A stretch of DNA of 64,000 nt from Blastocatellia bacterium (GTDB lineage Bacteria; Acidobacteriota; Blastocatellia; UBA7656; JADIYM01), in contig JAJTWZ010000011.1 of NCBI GenBank assembly GCA_021463145.1, positions 1 through 64,000 of the forward strand. The letters are read 5' to 3'. A program made the position numbers and the translations under genes. Below are positions 47,271-58,624 of the stretch, in pieces. Every line of letters begins with the position of its first letter. Positions within the stretch are counted from its first letter, which is position 1. Below the pieces are notes generated by a model that ran no database searches, was not told where the DNA came from, and saw only the letters and a program-made list of their open reading frames with translations.

Positions 47271-48672
47271 CTCCGTCCGGATGAAGCTGACTTCGTGGTA
47301 CGTAGGTGTCCTCGCCGCCGTGCTCGCGCTTTTCAGCGTCGGCGCGTATGGCCTCATCGCCCAGTCGCTTTACGCTCGCGTCGAGGGCGAACTGAGGACC
47401 GTCCAGCAGGTAGCCGCAACATCTCTGCATAAGGATGCCGAAGAGGGAGACTCGGTCCAGCTTTCGGCGGTAACTACGGTGCGCGAGTTGGCGAATCCGC
47501 CCACGAGGGTCGCCATCTACGACGGGGCCGGCCGCCTGCTCGCCAAGAACAGTCCAGACGACGGTCCGCCTCTCACGCCGCCGCCGGGGCTCGCCCCACC
47601 CGGTGAAGTCACCGTCTACGACCTCCCTGACGGACACGGCGCCGACGACAGTCTGCTCGTAGCCACGCAGGCGGTCCTGACCACGCCCGGCGACCGCGAA
47701 TACGTCGTCATCGTCAGCCAGCCCCTCGAACCGATCCGGGACGAACTGGCTACGATCCGGCGCGTTTTCTTCTCCGTCATTCCGGCCGCGCTCGCACTCG
47801 CGGGCCTTGGTGGATGGTTTCTCGCGCGACGCAGCCTCGCTCCCGCTGTAGCGATGTCCGAGGAGGCGCGCCGAATCGGAGCCGAGGATCTGGCGCGTCG
47901 CCTTCCCGTCGCGCACCCAGGGGACGAACTCGGCCGTCTCGCGACGAACATCAACGAACTGCTCGGCCGGTTGCACGAGTCGTTCACGATGCAGCGCCAG
48001 TTCATGGCCGACGCCTCGCACGAGCTCCGGACGCCGCTATCGGTCGTAGGCACTGCTGTCGAGGTTACGCTCGAACAACCGGCTAGAACTGAGCAGGAGT
48101 ATCGCGATGCGCTCGCGCTCGTCCGCGAGCAGAACCAGCGGCTCGCGCGCACAGTGGAGGACATGTTCATCCTCGCGCGCGCCGACTCGGGCCGTTACCC
48201 GCTCCGCCGGGTTGGTTTCTACATCGACGAACTTCTCGACGAAGCCGTGAGGGCCGCTCGCATCCTTGGTGCAAGTCGCGGAATCGAGGTTACGAGCGAT
48301 TCATTCGGCGAAGCCCCATTTACCGGTGACGAGGATCTGCTCCGGCAGATGTTCCTGAATCTGCTCGACAATGCGTTGAAACACACCCCGGCTGGCGGCA
48401 AGGTGCACGCCGCGCTCGCGAAGGAGAACGGCCACGCCGTCGTATCGATCGTCGATACGGGAAGTGGCATCCCGGCCGAAGCGCAGCCCCACATTTTCGA
48501 ACGGTTCTACCGTGTCGATCGAGCCCGCTCTCGCGCGGCGTCCGGTTCCGGCAGCGGAGCAGGTCTTGGACTCCCTATCGCGCTCTGGATAGCCGAGGCG
48601 CACGGCGGACGCCTCGAAATTGCGCAGTCGGACGAGCGTGGGACCACAATCCGGGTGACACTTCCGGTCTGA
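47263..48672 (+). CDS. Membrane sensor histidine kinase (OmpR-type partner)
   Basis: 469 aa from a GTG with GGAGG at about 47249-47253. TM1 is about 12-32, a periplasmic sensor spans 33-165, and TM2 is about 168-188. A HAMP domain follows, then HisKA with His253 (DASHELRTPLS) and a HATPase with DTGSGIP and GAGLGLPIA boxes. It forms a two-component pair with the preceding regulator, to which it is translationally coupled. Confidence 0.93.
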   Translation: MISSVRMKLTSWYVGVLAAVLALFSVGAYGLIAQSLYARVEGELRTVQQVAATSLHKDAEEGDSVQLSAVTTVRELANPPTRVAIYDGAGRLLAKNSPDDGPPLTPPPGLAPPGEVTVYDLPDGHGADDSLLVATQAVLTTPGDREYVVIVSQPLEPIRDELATIRRVFFSVIPAALALAGLGGWFLARRSLAPAVAMSEEARRIGAEDLARRLPVAHPGDELGRLATNINELLGRLHESFTMQRQFMADASHELRTPLSVVGTAVEVTLEQPARTEQEYRDALALVREQNQRLARTVEDMFILARADSGRYPLRRVGFYIDELLDEAVRAARILGASRGIEVTSDSFGEAPFTGDEDLLRQMFLNLLDNALKHTPAGGKVHAALAKENGHAVVSIVDTGSGIPAEAQPHIFERFYRVDRARSRAASGSGSGAGLGLPIALWIAEAHGGRLEIAQSDERGTTIRVTLPV

Positions 48673-48733
48673 CCCCCTCCAAAGCCAACCGAGGTTCCTC
48701 GAATCTCCGGGAAGTCCTGCCCGACGCGTCGAG

Positions 48734-48766
48734 TTTACCTTCCGTTTAACTTGCTTTCCCTAGACT
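48734..48766 (+). promoter_or_regulatory. Pho-box-like direct repeat with -10 element
   Basis: TTTACC-N5-TTTAAC at 48734-48750 is an 11-bp-period direct repeat like those bound by PhoB/PhoP (OmpR-family) regulators. TAGACT at 48761-48766 follows after 10 nt, where such sites replace the -35 element. It drives the phosphatase-like gene at 48809. Confidence 0.4.
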
Positions 48767-48808
48767 TCATCGCGGCGCGGATTTCGACTTTTACAGGGGA
48801 ACGGATCC

Positions 48809-49744
48809 ATGCAAGACAGGGACTACACGCTCGACGCCAGGTCGGGTCTCTTCACTCGCCGCAACTTCATTCGCAGCGCCAGTGCGACGGCACTCGGCCT
48901 GGCGGCCGCCCACTATGGATTTGCCGCCGCTCTAACGGGCGGTCCAATCGCGAATCGCGTGAGATTCGCGGTGCTGGGCGACTTCGGTGACGGTGGCGGC
49001 GCGCAGCGGTCTATCGGGGACCTCATGGCATCGGCTCACGATACTCGCGCACTGGACCTGATACTCACGGCCGGCGACAACATCTATCCCAACGGGGAGG
49101 CCGAAGACTTCGGGCCGAAGTTCGAGGAGCCGTTCGAGGCGATCATCAAGCGGCGCGTGCCATTCCACGCTTGTCTGGGCAACCACGACATCCGGCAGGG
49201 CACCGAGGCCCAGCTTCGCTATCCGCTGTTCAACATGAACGGCCGAAATTACTACACCACTTCGGCCGGCGACGGTCTCGTGGAGTTCTTCGTTCTCGAC
49301 TCGAACGACCTCGACGATCGGCAGATCGCCTGGCTCGACCGGGCGATGGGCCAATCGACTGCCACCTGGAAGATACCGATCTTCCACCATCCAATCTACT
49401 CGTCCGGAAAGAAGCACGGCTCGAGCCTCAGCCGCCGCAAGATGCTGGAACCGGTATTCGCCCGTCATCGGGTCGCCGTGGCTTTCTCGGGCCACGACCA
49501 CATCTACCAGCGTGTGGTTCCACAGAACGGAATTCAGTATTTCGTAACGGGTGGCGGCGGGAAAATCCGCCGCGGCGGGATCGATCACCGCGACAAACTC
49601 GTGGCAAAGGGCTTCGACGAGGACAGCCACTTCATGCTCATCGATGCCGACTCGCTGAGCCTCCGTTTCACGGCTGTATCCGCCACGGGTGCGACAGTCG
49701 ACTCGGGTGAGATCACGCAAGCCGCCGCCGCGGCCGCCAGATGA
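48809..49744 (+). CDS. Tat-exported purple-acid-phosphatase-like metallophosphoesterase
   Basis: 311 aa. A twin-arginine signal (RRNFIRSASA, then a hydrophobic stretch) lies about 17-50. The calcineurin-like motifs are complete: VLGDFGD, TAGDNIYPNG, GNHD, FHHPIYSSG and FSGHDHIYQR, resembling tartrate-resistant acid phosphatase. A periplasmic phosphate-releasing or pyrophosphatase role is likely. The Tat route fits a metal-loaded enzyme. A Pho-box-like repeat upstream fits phosphate control. Confidence 0.9.
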   Translation: MQDRDYTLDARSGLFTRRNFIRSASATALGLAAAHYGFAAALTGGPIANRVRFAVLGDFGDGGGAQRSIGDLMASAHDTRALDLILTAGDNIYPNGEAEDFGPKFEEPFEAIIKRRVPFHACLGNHDIRQGTEAQLRYPLFNMNGRNYYTTSAGDGLVEFFVLDSNDLDDRQIAWLDRAMGQSTATWKIPIFHHPIYSSGKKHGSSLSRRKMLEPVFARHRVAVAFSGHDHIYQRVVPQNGIQYFVTGGGGKIRRGGIDHRDKLVAKGFDEDSHFMLIDADSLSLRFTAVSATGATVDSGEITQAAAAAAR

Positions 49745-49793
49745 GCCGGCAACTCATGGCTGCGGCTGGCGACGGCAACTCGGAGCAGAAGAC

Positions 49794-50705
49794 GTGAAGA
49801 GGTCGTCCCGTGAATTGAATGGCATACTGGCCGCCGGCTTGACGTTCGCGCTCGCGTGGGCGATTCCAGCCGTGGCCGGAACGACGACGCCGGACAAGGT
49901 CTCCAGGGCCGCCGCCGTCCCACTTCGTGGGGGAGTCTTCGAGGCCTCCGGCGTCTCGAACGTTCCTGGCACGTCCGGCGTGCTCTTTGTTGACGACGGG
50001 ACGGCCGACGCCGTCTTCTGGGCCGAACTGGATGGCTCTGGCCACCAGAAAGGCGATGCGGTGCGTGTGCCGCTTGGAACGTCCGTCACGGACCCTGAAG
50101 GCATAACGAACGACGGCCGTCGTTTCTACGTCGCCGGTTCGCAGTCAAAGACCAAGGGTGGCGCCGGGATCGTCCGTTTCAGATTCGATCCGGCAACGAG
50201 GACTGCGAGCGAAGTCGATGTATTCTCGGATCTCGAAGACTTCCTGCTGTCGAACATTCCCGAACTGGCGGATGCGGCAGGGTCGTCGGGTATCAACATC
50301 GAGGGCCTTGCGTGGGATCCCGGCCACGGCAGGCTCTTGCTGGGGCTCCGCGGACCTTTGTCTGGCGACGAAGCCGTGGTGGTTCCGATATCGTTGGCGG
50401 CCGCGGGCGGTCCGCTTTCGAAGCGAAACCTCCGCGTAGAGCCTCTCGTGAGGCTCCCCTTGGATGGGATGGGAATTCGCGCCATCGAGTACGACGACCG
50501 GGCGCGCGTCTTCCTGGTCATCGCGGGCGCGACTGACAAAAAGACGCGCGTCGATTTCACCCTCTGGGAGTGGAGTGGCGTCGGTACGACTGCACGCGCC
50601 GTCTCGACTATCGACCGGGATCTCAAGCCGGAAGGCGTGGCGCGCGTCGGCCAGGGAATATTGGTGACCTGCGACATCGGCAGCTACGTCGTGCTGAACC
50701 GATGA
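49794..50705 (+). CDS. Secreted DUF3616-like protein
   Basis: 303 aa from a GTG at 49794 with GGAG upstream; an upstream frame extension is ignored. A signal peptide lies about 8-27 (ending AVAG). The sequence has propeller-like strands: SGVLFVDDGTADAVFWAEL, DPEGITNDGRRFYVAGSQSK, NIEGLAWDPGHGRLLLGLRGP and EGVARVGQGILVTCDIGSY. This matches the DUF3616 pattern, whose function is unknown. It follows the phosphatase-like gene by 49 nt and may share its transcript. Confidence 0.78.
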   Translation: MKRSSRELNGILAAGLTFALAWAIPAVAGTTTPDKVSRAAAVPLRGGVFEASGVSNVPGTSGVLFVDDGTADAVFWAELDGSGHQKGDAVRVPLGTSVTDPEGITNDGRRFYVAGSQSKTKGGAGIVRFRFDPATRTASEVDVFSDLEDFLLSNIPELADAAGSSGINIEGLAWDPGHGRLLLGLRGPLSGDEAVVVPISLAAAGGPLSKRNLRVEPLVRLPLDGMGIRAIEYDDRARVFLVIAGATDKKTRVDFTLWEWSGVGTTARAVSTIDRDLKPEGVARVGQGILVTCDIGSYVVLNR

Positions 50706-50757
50706 TCGACCTGGGATGCGAGGGCGAAGGCGGGCGCGCTAAGTCCCGCCTGGACCT

Positions 50758-51108
50758 CTACTTCACACCCAGCAATTCCACTTCGAACACAAGAACCGCG
50801 TTTGGGGGAATCACCCCGCCAGCGCCTCGCGCGCCGTAACCGAGGTGCGCAGGGATCGTGAGCTTCCTCTTCCCTCCGATCCGCATTCCGGCCACTCCGC
50901 GGTCCCAGCCGGCGATGACCTGCCCACCCCCGAGCCGGAATCCGAATGGCTCGTTGCGGTCTTTCGAACTGTCGAACTTCGTTCCGTTCGTGAGCCACCC
51001 CGTGTAATGCACGCTCACTTGATGCCCAGAGGCCGCCTCGGCGCCGTCGCCGACTACCAGATCCTCGACTACGAGATCCGCCGGGTTTGCCGCGTCGTCA
51101 CTGGCCAT
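50758..51108 (-). CDS. FKBP-type peptidyl-prolyl isomerase
   Basis: 116 aa, a single FKBP domain with no signal peptide, thus cytosolic. It has [47 protein letters not shown] and the C-terminal [16 protein letters not shown]. The ATG is preceded by GGGAG. The gene lies 26 nt after the TerB-like gene on the same strand. The family catalyses proline cis-trans isomerisation during folding. Confidence 0.95.
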   Translation of the reverse strand: MASDDAANPADLVVEDLVVGDGAEAASGHQVSVHYTGWLTNGTKFDSSKDRNEPFGFRLGGGQVIAGWDRGVAGMRIGGKRKLTIPAHLGYGARGAGGVIPPNAVLVFEVELLGVK

Positions 51109-51134
51109 GTTTTTCGCTCCCTGATCTGAGGAAT

Positions 51135-51752
51135 TTATGAATTGAGCTTTGCCTCGAGCGCCTCGGCCTCGTCCTTGTAGTTGAGCTTCAACGCCTCCGC
51201 CACCTGACCGAGCAGTTCCCGTTCGGCGTCGGAGACCTTCCAGCCGAATCCGAGAATCCCGCCCGAAACGCGTGCTACGGCCGTGCAGCAGTCGATGATG
51301 CTCATCGCTCCGGACTGCCTTTCATCCGCCGGAAGTGCGCTTACGAACGCGCGGATGGCTCGAATCGACCGGGCGAAGAACTCGTCGGACGGCCGGACGT
51401 CCAACCACTCGGCCAGCTGCCTGTCGGCCTCGCTACCTGGCTTGACGTGATGCAATCGCGCCACGTCCACGATTGCCTTCCGCTCTTTCGTCGATACCCC
51501 GTCGCTGGCCCAAGCCACCTGCACGAGCGGCGTGAGGTGCAGCAGCGCAATCGTCTCGCGAGTGAAGCCGATCTCGATCAACTCGGAGATCACTTCCTCG
51601 TCCGCGATGCCGAGCGTGTCCCCCATGGACTTTCGCTCCGCCGCTTCCGCCGCCTTCTGGCGCATCTTCTCGATGAGCTCGTTTTCGCGTTTCGAGAAGT
51701 AGCTCTCTTCGTTTGCCCGGCGAAGGGTCTCGCTGACGTCTTTTCCTGACAC
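51135..51752 (-). CDS. TerB-like helical protein
   Basis: 205 aa from a GTG at 51752 with AGGAGG upstream. An N-terminal coiled coil (about 5-45) is followed by a helical region with [26 protein letters not shown], which resembles the acidic metal-binding helix pair of TerB/DjlA proteins. The last part has [22 protein letters not shown], a second half of the same type. TerB-like proteins are linked with tellurite resistance or membrane stress, but no other ter genes are near. Confidence 0.7.
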   Translation of the reverse strand: MSGKDVSETLRRANEESYFSKRENELIEKMRQKAAEAAERKSMGDTLGIADEEVISELIEIGFTRETIALLHLTPLVQVAWASDGVSTKERKAIVDVARLHHVKPGSEADRQLAEWLDVRPSDEFFARSIRAIRAFVSALPADERQSGAMSIIDCCTAVARVSGGILGFGWKVSDAERELLGQVAEALKLNYKDEAEALEAKLNS

Positions 51753-51997
51753 GGTGCTCGGCCTCCTGATTCGACTCGTGAATGTACGGGTTTCTACAGC
51801 AGTCGCGTTCGGTCGCGCAACGAGCCGAGTCCGGCTCGGCACCACGTCGTCACATCTTCCCGTTGTCTGGGTCCGAGACTTCGCTCGGCATCGCGGCTTC
51901 TGCCGGATGTCGTCCCGGGCAACGACGACCAGCGGCTCGGGTCCGCCCTCGGGCCTGCCGACGGCTCTCAACATGCGAGCCTCTATTGAACCGCGTG

Positions 51998-53209
51998 CTA
52001 CATTCCGGCCGCACGGCGCACCTCGGGAGCGGCGGGACTGGCTCCGGCCACGACGACGCAGTTGCGTCCCGCGCGCTTTGCGGCGTACAGCGCTTCGTCC
52101 GAGGCTTCGACCAATGCCTTGAAACTGGTCGCGGCGCCGGCCGCCGTCGCGACTCCAACGCTCACCGAGAGCGAAACCTTTCCGTTTCCGGAACTGAGCG
52201 GCGACGTTGCGACCTTCTCCCGCACTCGCTCCGCGGCGTGATTTGCCGCGTGCACGTCCGTCGCTGGCATGAGCACGATGAACTCTTCGCCACCGTAACG
52301 GGCGAGGACGTCCTCGTCACGCGTCGCTTCCCTGACGACCTCGACAATATGTTTGATTGCCGCGTCGCCAACCGGGTGGCCGTACGCGTCGTTCACGCTC
52401 TTGAAATGATCGATGTCGAACATCAGGACCGATAGCGGAGATCGGTCTCTGCGCGATCGCGCCGCCTCGCGCGCGCCAAGGTCCTCGAGCGTCCGGCGGT
52501 TGAAGATCTCGGTCAATGGATCGAGCGTCGCCAGCCGCGCAAGGTCCCACGTAAGCGCCTCCGCCGTCATGAGAACGAACGCGAACGACACCAGATAAAC
52601 CGCTAGGAAGATCAGCAGGAAAAACAACTGCTGCAGATGATCGGCAACGAGCAGCGATTGCGTGGACGGCGCAAGCGAATTCATGAAGGCCGTCACCGCG
52701 CGCGCGCCGAGCGTCACGGCGAGCAGGCCGAAGCCGGCTCCGGTCAGTCGGAAAGAAGAGACCGTCCGATCCGACGAGATACCGAAAAGCAGGTAGGCGC
52801 AGATCGAGAGGTACACGGCGCCGACGGCCGAAATGACAAGCACACGCAGCCAGAAATTGGGCGTCACGAGGGTAAAGACGAAGAAGGTCACCGCGATGAC
52901 GGCGACGGGCCAATACGTCTCCGTCAGACGCCAGTTTTCTCCCCGGATCGACTTGATGGCGCGATAGTGAAACGAGAGAGACAACGCAATGGCGACGTTG
53001 CCTCCCAGGATCGAAACCGGATCCGCGACGTATCCGCGCGCCGCAAGCAATGTCCATCCAACGGTCTGCACTAGACAGGCCACCGACCAGTTTCCCGCCC
53101 CCCGGCGAAGGTTCGGAGGGAGGGACCGCGTCGAGATCAGCATCGTCACGCCAATGGACAGGAGGCTGAGCGCAAGCGCAACGCAGATGGAGCGGACGTC
53201 GAGGGCCAT
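51998..53209 (-). CDS. Membrane diguanylate cyclase (GGDEF)
   Basis: 403 aa. About six TM helices (roughly residues 8-230) form an N-terminal sensor; none of the named MASE families could be assigned safely. A GGDEF domain with active GGEEF follows (about 300), and an RxxD I-site (RDED) lies five residues before it. It should make c-di-GMP under product control. It is the second GGDEF protein of the window; no EAL or HD-GYP phosphodiesterase is present here. Confidence 0.9.
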   Translation of the reverse strand: MALDVRSICVALALSLLSIGVTMLISTRSLPPNLRRGAGNWSVACLVQTVGWTLLAARGYVADPVSILGGNVAIALSLSFHYRAIKSIRGENWRLTETYWPVAVIAVTFFVFTLVTPNFWLRVLVISAVGAVYLSICAYLLFGISSDRTVSSFRLTGAGFGLLAVTLGARAVTAFMNSLAPSTQSLLVADHLQQLFFLLIFLAVYLVSFAFVLMTAEALTWDLARLATLDPLTEIFNRRTLEDLGAREAARSRRDRSPLSVLMFDIDHFKSVNDAYGHPVGDAAIKHIVEVVREATRDEDVLARYGGEEFIVLMPATDVHAANHAAERVREKVATSPLSSGNGKVSLSVSVGVATAAGAATSFKALVEASDEALYAAKRAGRNCVVVAGASPAAPEVRRAAGM

Positions 53210-53289
53210 CGGGGGAATGTAACTGCTCTTCTACACCTCACTCATCGGCAAGTTGCGAAAAAACTTGAGAACTCAATCCATTCGGAAAC

Positions 53290-53919
53290 TCAGTTTCCCT
53301 TGAAGATGTGCGCGACCTTCTTCGCCGATTTGGTCGATACCGCCGCAACTACCTTCGCGCCCTTCTTGACCTTTTTCGCCCCGCCCTTCGAGGCGTCCTT
53401 ACTCACGTCGTAGACCTTCACCGAGCCGTCCTTCGACTTGATCGCAACCTTCCTGCCCCCGTCCGTCACAGCCTCGACCGTGCCTTCCACGACCTCCGGC
53501 ACGTCCTCGCCGAAGTTCTTTACCGAATGCACAGTCGTCCGGCCGGCGGCTTCGCTGTATTCGATCGCGACGTTCGCTCCCTTCATCGTGCCCCACGCCA
53601 CATCTTTGGAGACCTCGACGGATTTGTCTGCCGTGGCTTCGGCGGCGTCCGTGGCGCGCTCGGCAACGGTGACCGACGTATCCTTCGTGTACTCGGCCGT
53701 GACGACGGCCCCGTCCGCAGTCCTGACTGCAATCGTTCTCGATGTTTCGTCGACAGACTCGACGACGCCGACCGCTGTCTTCCGCGTCGACTGAGCTGCC
53801 TTTGCCGCCTTCGACGCCCCCTCGTCCGCCGCACGGGTCGCTACGGCGCAACCGATCGAAATAGCCACGACGGCAATTGCCGGAACCGCCGCCGCCCGAA
53901 GCCTGGATACGTTCAACAT
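53290..53919 (-). CDS. Lys/Ala-rich exported protein of unknown function
   Basis: 209 aa with a strong GGAGGTAAGAA ribosome site. A signal peptide (about 8-30) is followed by two similar beta-rich blocks (GVVESVDETSRTIAVRTADG and GTVEAVTDGGRKVAIKSKDG), which look like small OB/SH3-type repeats. The C-terminal 45 residues are very Lys-rich (KKVKKGAKV, STKSAKKVAHIFKGN). No enzyme motif is seen. It could bind acidic polymer or RNA, which is inference. Confidence 0.65.
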   Translation of the reverse strand: MLNVSRLRAAAVPAIAVVAISIGCAVATRAADEGASKAAKAAQSTRKTAVGVVESVDETSRTIAVRTADGAVVTAEYTKDTSVTVAERATDAAEATADKSVEVSKDVAWGTMKGANVAIEYSEAAGRTTVHSVKNFGEDVPEVVEGTVEAVTDGGRKVAIKSKDGSVKVYDVSKDASKGGAKKVKKGAKVVAAVSTKSAKKVAHIFKGN

Positions 53920-54005
53920 TTCTTACCTCCCTTGTCGTTTTCCTCGATACACGAACCGCTTGAAAGTGTATACGCACGATGCAAACTTCGCGCTCCGCAC
54001 CGTGC

Positions 54006-54011
54006 TATGAT
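54006..54011 (+). promoter_or_regulatory. -10-like box at the CapA-like gene
   Basis: TGC-TATGAT, an extended -10, ends seven bases before the ATG at 54019. It overlaps the alternative ATG at 54007, which argues for the later start and a leaderless mRNA. Confidence 0.35.
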
Positions 54012-54018
54012 CGCGCCA

Positions 54019-55140
54019 ATGCGCAGCCCGCACCGGTCCCGATTCGTCAACTCGCTCGTTTGTTCGCTCGTCCTTGCCCTCGGCGCGGCATGCGGTGCTC
54101 CGCCGCCTCCTGCCGGCAATGGCTCGACCGATGGGACCACGCCTGCTAACGCCAATTCGGCTGGCCCGTCCACGCCGGAGCAGACAGGCGGCGATCCCGC
54201 TGGCGCGTCGCGAAAGGACCTGACCGTGCTCGCGGTAGGCGATGTAAACCTGGGCCGGATGCTCGGGAAGAGGATCCTTTCCGGTCAGAAGGATCTTCCG
54301 TTCCGCAACGTTCGCAATGAAGTCAGCGGCGCCGACATTGCCTTCGCGAACCTCGAGTCGCAGATCTCCGATCAGAAGGGCCAGACCGAGGGATCGTCGA
54401 ACTACGTTTTCACCGGCCCCCCGCAAGGCGCCGACGAGCTTGCGAACGCCGGCTTCGACGTAGTCGCAACCGCGAACAATCACGCGTGGGACTTCGGCGA
54501 GCGGGCCCTGCTCGAGACCATTGCGAACCTGAAACGCGTGAACATCCAGTATGCCGGGACGGGCGAAACGCTCGATGCCGCCTACGCGCCCGCAATCGTC
54601 GAGCGCAACGGCTGGCGAGTAGGATTCCTGGCCGTCACGGGCGTCTTCAACTCGCCGTTCGAGACCTCTCCGGCACGCGACCACGTGGCGTGGGCGGACC
54701 CGGTACTCGTTGCCCTCAAGATCAAGGAACTCCGCCACCAGGGAGTCGACATCGTCCTCGTCAGCTACCACGGCGGGGTCGAGTACTCACCCGATCCGGA
54801 CGAACCGGCGCGGTCGTTCACTCGAGCCTGCATCGACGCGGGCGCCGATGCGGTAATCGGCCACCATCCCCACATTGTCCAGGGCGTCGAGTGGTACAAC
54901 GGCAAGCCGATCTTCTATTCCCTGGGCAACTTCGTATTCAAACAGTTCGATCCGTGGACCAACCTCGGCCTCGGTATCCGGCTCACATTCAGGGACGGCA
55001 AGCCCATGCAGGTCGAGTACCTTCCGGTCGCCGTGGACTTCCAGCCAAAGTTCCTCTCACCGGAAAAGGGCGCCGCTCTCATCGAGCGCGTCACTCAACT
55101 TTCAGGCGGAAGCCTGCTCACTGCACCGCCCTCCAACTGA
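54019..55140 (+). CDS. CapA/PgsA-like metallophosphatase, exported
   Basis: 373 aa from the ATG at 54019 (four residues longer from 54007). An N-terminal hydrophobic signal ends at LGAACG, an imperfect lipobox, followed by a Pro/Asn/Gly linker. The CapA domain has VLAVGDVNLGRML, FANLESQISD, ATANNHAWDFGERALLET, VSYHGGVEYSP and GHHPHIVQGVEWYNGKPIFYSLGNF. CapA-like proteins help make or anchor poly-gamma-glutamate capsule in some Firmicutes, but homologues elsewhere are uncharacterised and no CapB/C genes are here. Confidence 0.87.
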   Translation: MRSPHRSRFVNSLVCSLVLALGAACGAPPPPAGNGSTDGTTPANANSAGPSTPEQTGGDPAGASRKDLTVLAVGDVNLGRMLGKRILSGQKDLPFRNVRNEVSGADIAFANLESQISDQKGQTEGSSNYVFTGPPQGADELANAGFDVVATANNHAWDFGERALLETIANLKRVNIQYAGTGETLDAAYAPAIVERNGWRVGFLAVTGVFNSPFETSPARDHVAWADPVLVALKIKELRHQGVDIVLVSYHGGVEYSPDPDEPARSFTRACIDAGADAVIGHHPHIVQGVEWYNGKPIFYSLGNFVFKQFDPWTNLGLGIRLTFRDGKPMQVEYLPVAVDFQPKFLSPEKGAALIERVTQLSGGSLLTAPPSN

Positions 55141-55178
55141 GGCCTCCGGCGCCGTCACCAGATTCCCGGCTTCGAAGA

Positions 55179-57884
<2,706 letters not shown>

Positions 57885-57943
57885 GCGCAGGTTCGCGCGG
57901 AAAGTCGCGGATCCGATCCGCTTCCAATCGTGCAATCCGTGGA

Positions 57944-58522
57944 CTAGCTTCCGGCCTTCGCCCGGAACTTGACCATTCCGTCAGCGACTTCGACCGTGAA
58001 GTCGATCGCTTCGCAGTTCAGCTTGCTCCTGATCTGCTTCACCTGGGCCTCGATGATTTTCTCGAACCGGGCGAATGGCACCTCGTCCGTGGCTTCGCCA
58101 CATGACCGTTTGGCGCTCACCAGTGCCTCATAGAGTGCCTTGACCTTGTCAGGCTCGGCGGACGGATCGGTACAACGGACCGTCGACGATTCGAATCCCG
58201 GCTCCGGAGTGGTGTCGAGCAGCGGAGACACGTCCCGGGCTCCGTCCCGGCCGCCGCTCTCCTCCATGTTCTTCACGAGCCGGCGCCAGAGTTCCTTGTA
58301 GACGTTGTAGCGCGCGACGAGGCTGTTGTACTTGAAGCGCTGCCCGAACGTCATGTTGCGGGCGTCGTAGAGCCGCTTCACCAGAGTATCGGTCCGGTAC
58401 TTCATGTCGTACGGCGGCTTCTTCGTCCCGCCGTTGAAGTAGATCTCGAACTCGATCTTCAGCTTTCGGATGTCGTCGTCGAGACGGTTGAGTAGGTCGT
58501 CGATGCTCGTTGTTGAACTCAC
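57944..58522 (-). CDS. Helical protein of unknown function (MXAN_5187-like pattern)
   Basis: 192 aa from a GTG at 58522. Predicted mainly alpha-helical with many charged residues; the N-terminal IDDLLNRLDDDIRKLKIEFEIYFNGGTKKPPYDM is a pattern I associate with the C-terminal region of Myxococcus-type MXAN_5187 proteins, without a search. No signal peptide or membrane helix. It sits between the convergent M16 gene and the divergent selA gene. Function unknown. Confidence 0.65.
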   Translation of the reverse strand: MSSTTSIDDLLNRLDDDIRKLKIEFEIYFNGGTKKPPYDMKYRTDTLVKRLYDARNMTFGQRFKYNSLVARYNVYKELWRRLVKNMEESGGRDGARDVSPLLDTTPEPGFESSTVRCTDPSAEPDKVKALYEALVSAKRSCGEATDEVPFARFEKIIEAQVKQIRSKLNCEAIDFTVEVADGMVKFRAKAGS

Positions 58523-58624
58523 ACAGGCCTCGAACGCGCTGAAGAGAAGGCAGCCAAAGTCCGCTGTTTACGTACGCAAAGGCTCCGCGTAGTGTAGTAA
58601 TGCACTTCCGGGAGAGTCAAGCAA

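Noticed and set aside
54019-55140. Poly-gamma-glutamate capsule locus
   Set aside because: Only a CapA-like domain is present; capB, capC and capE are missing.
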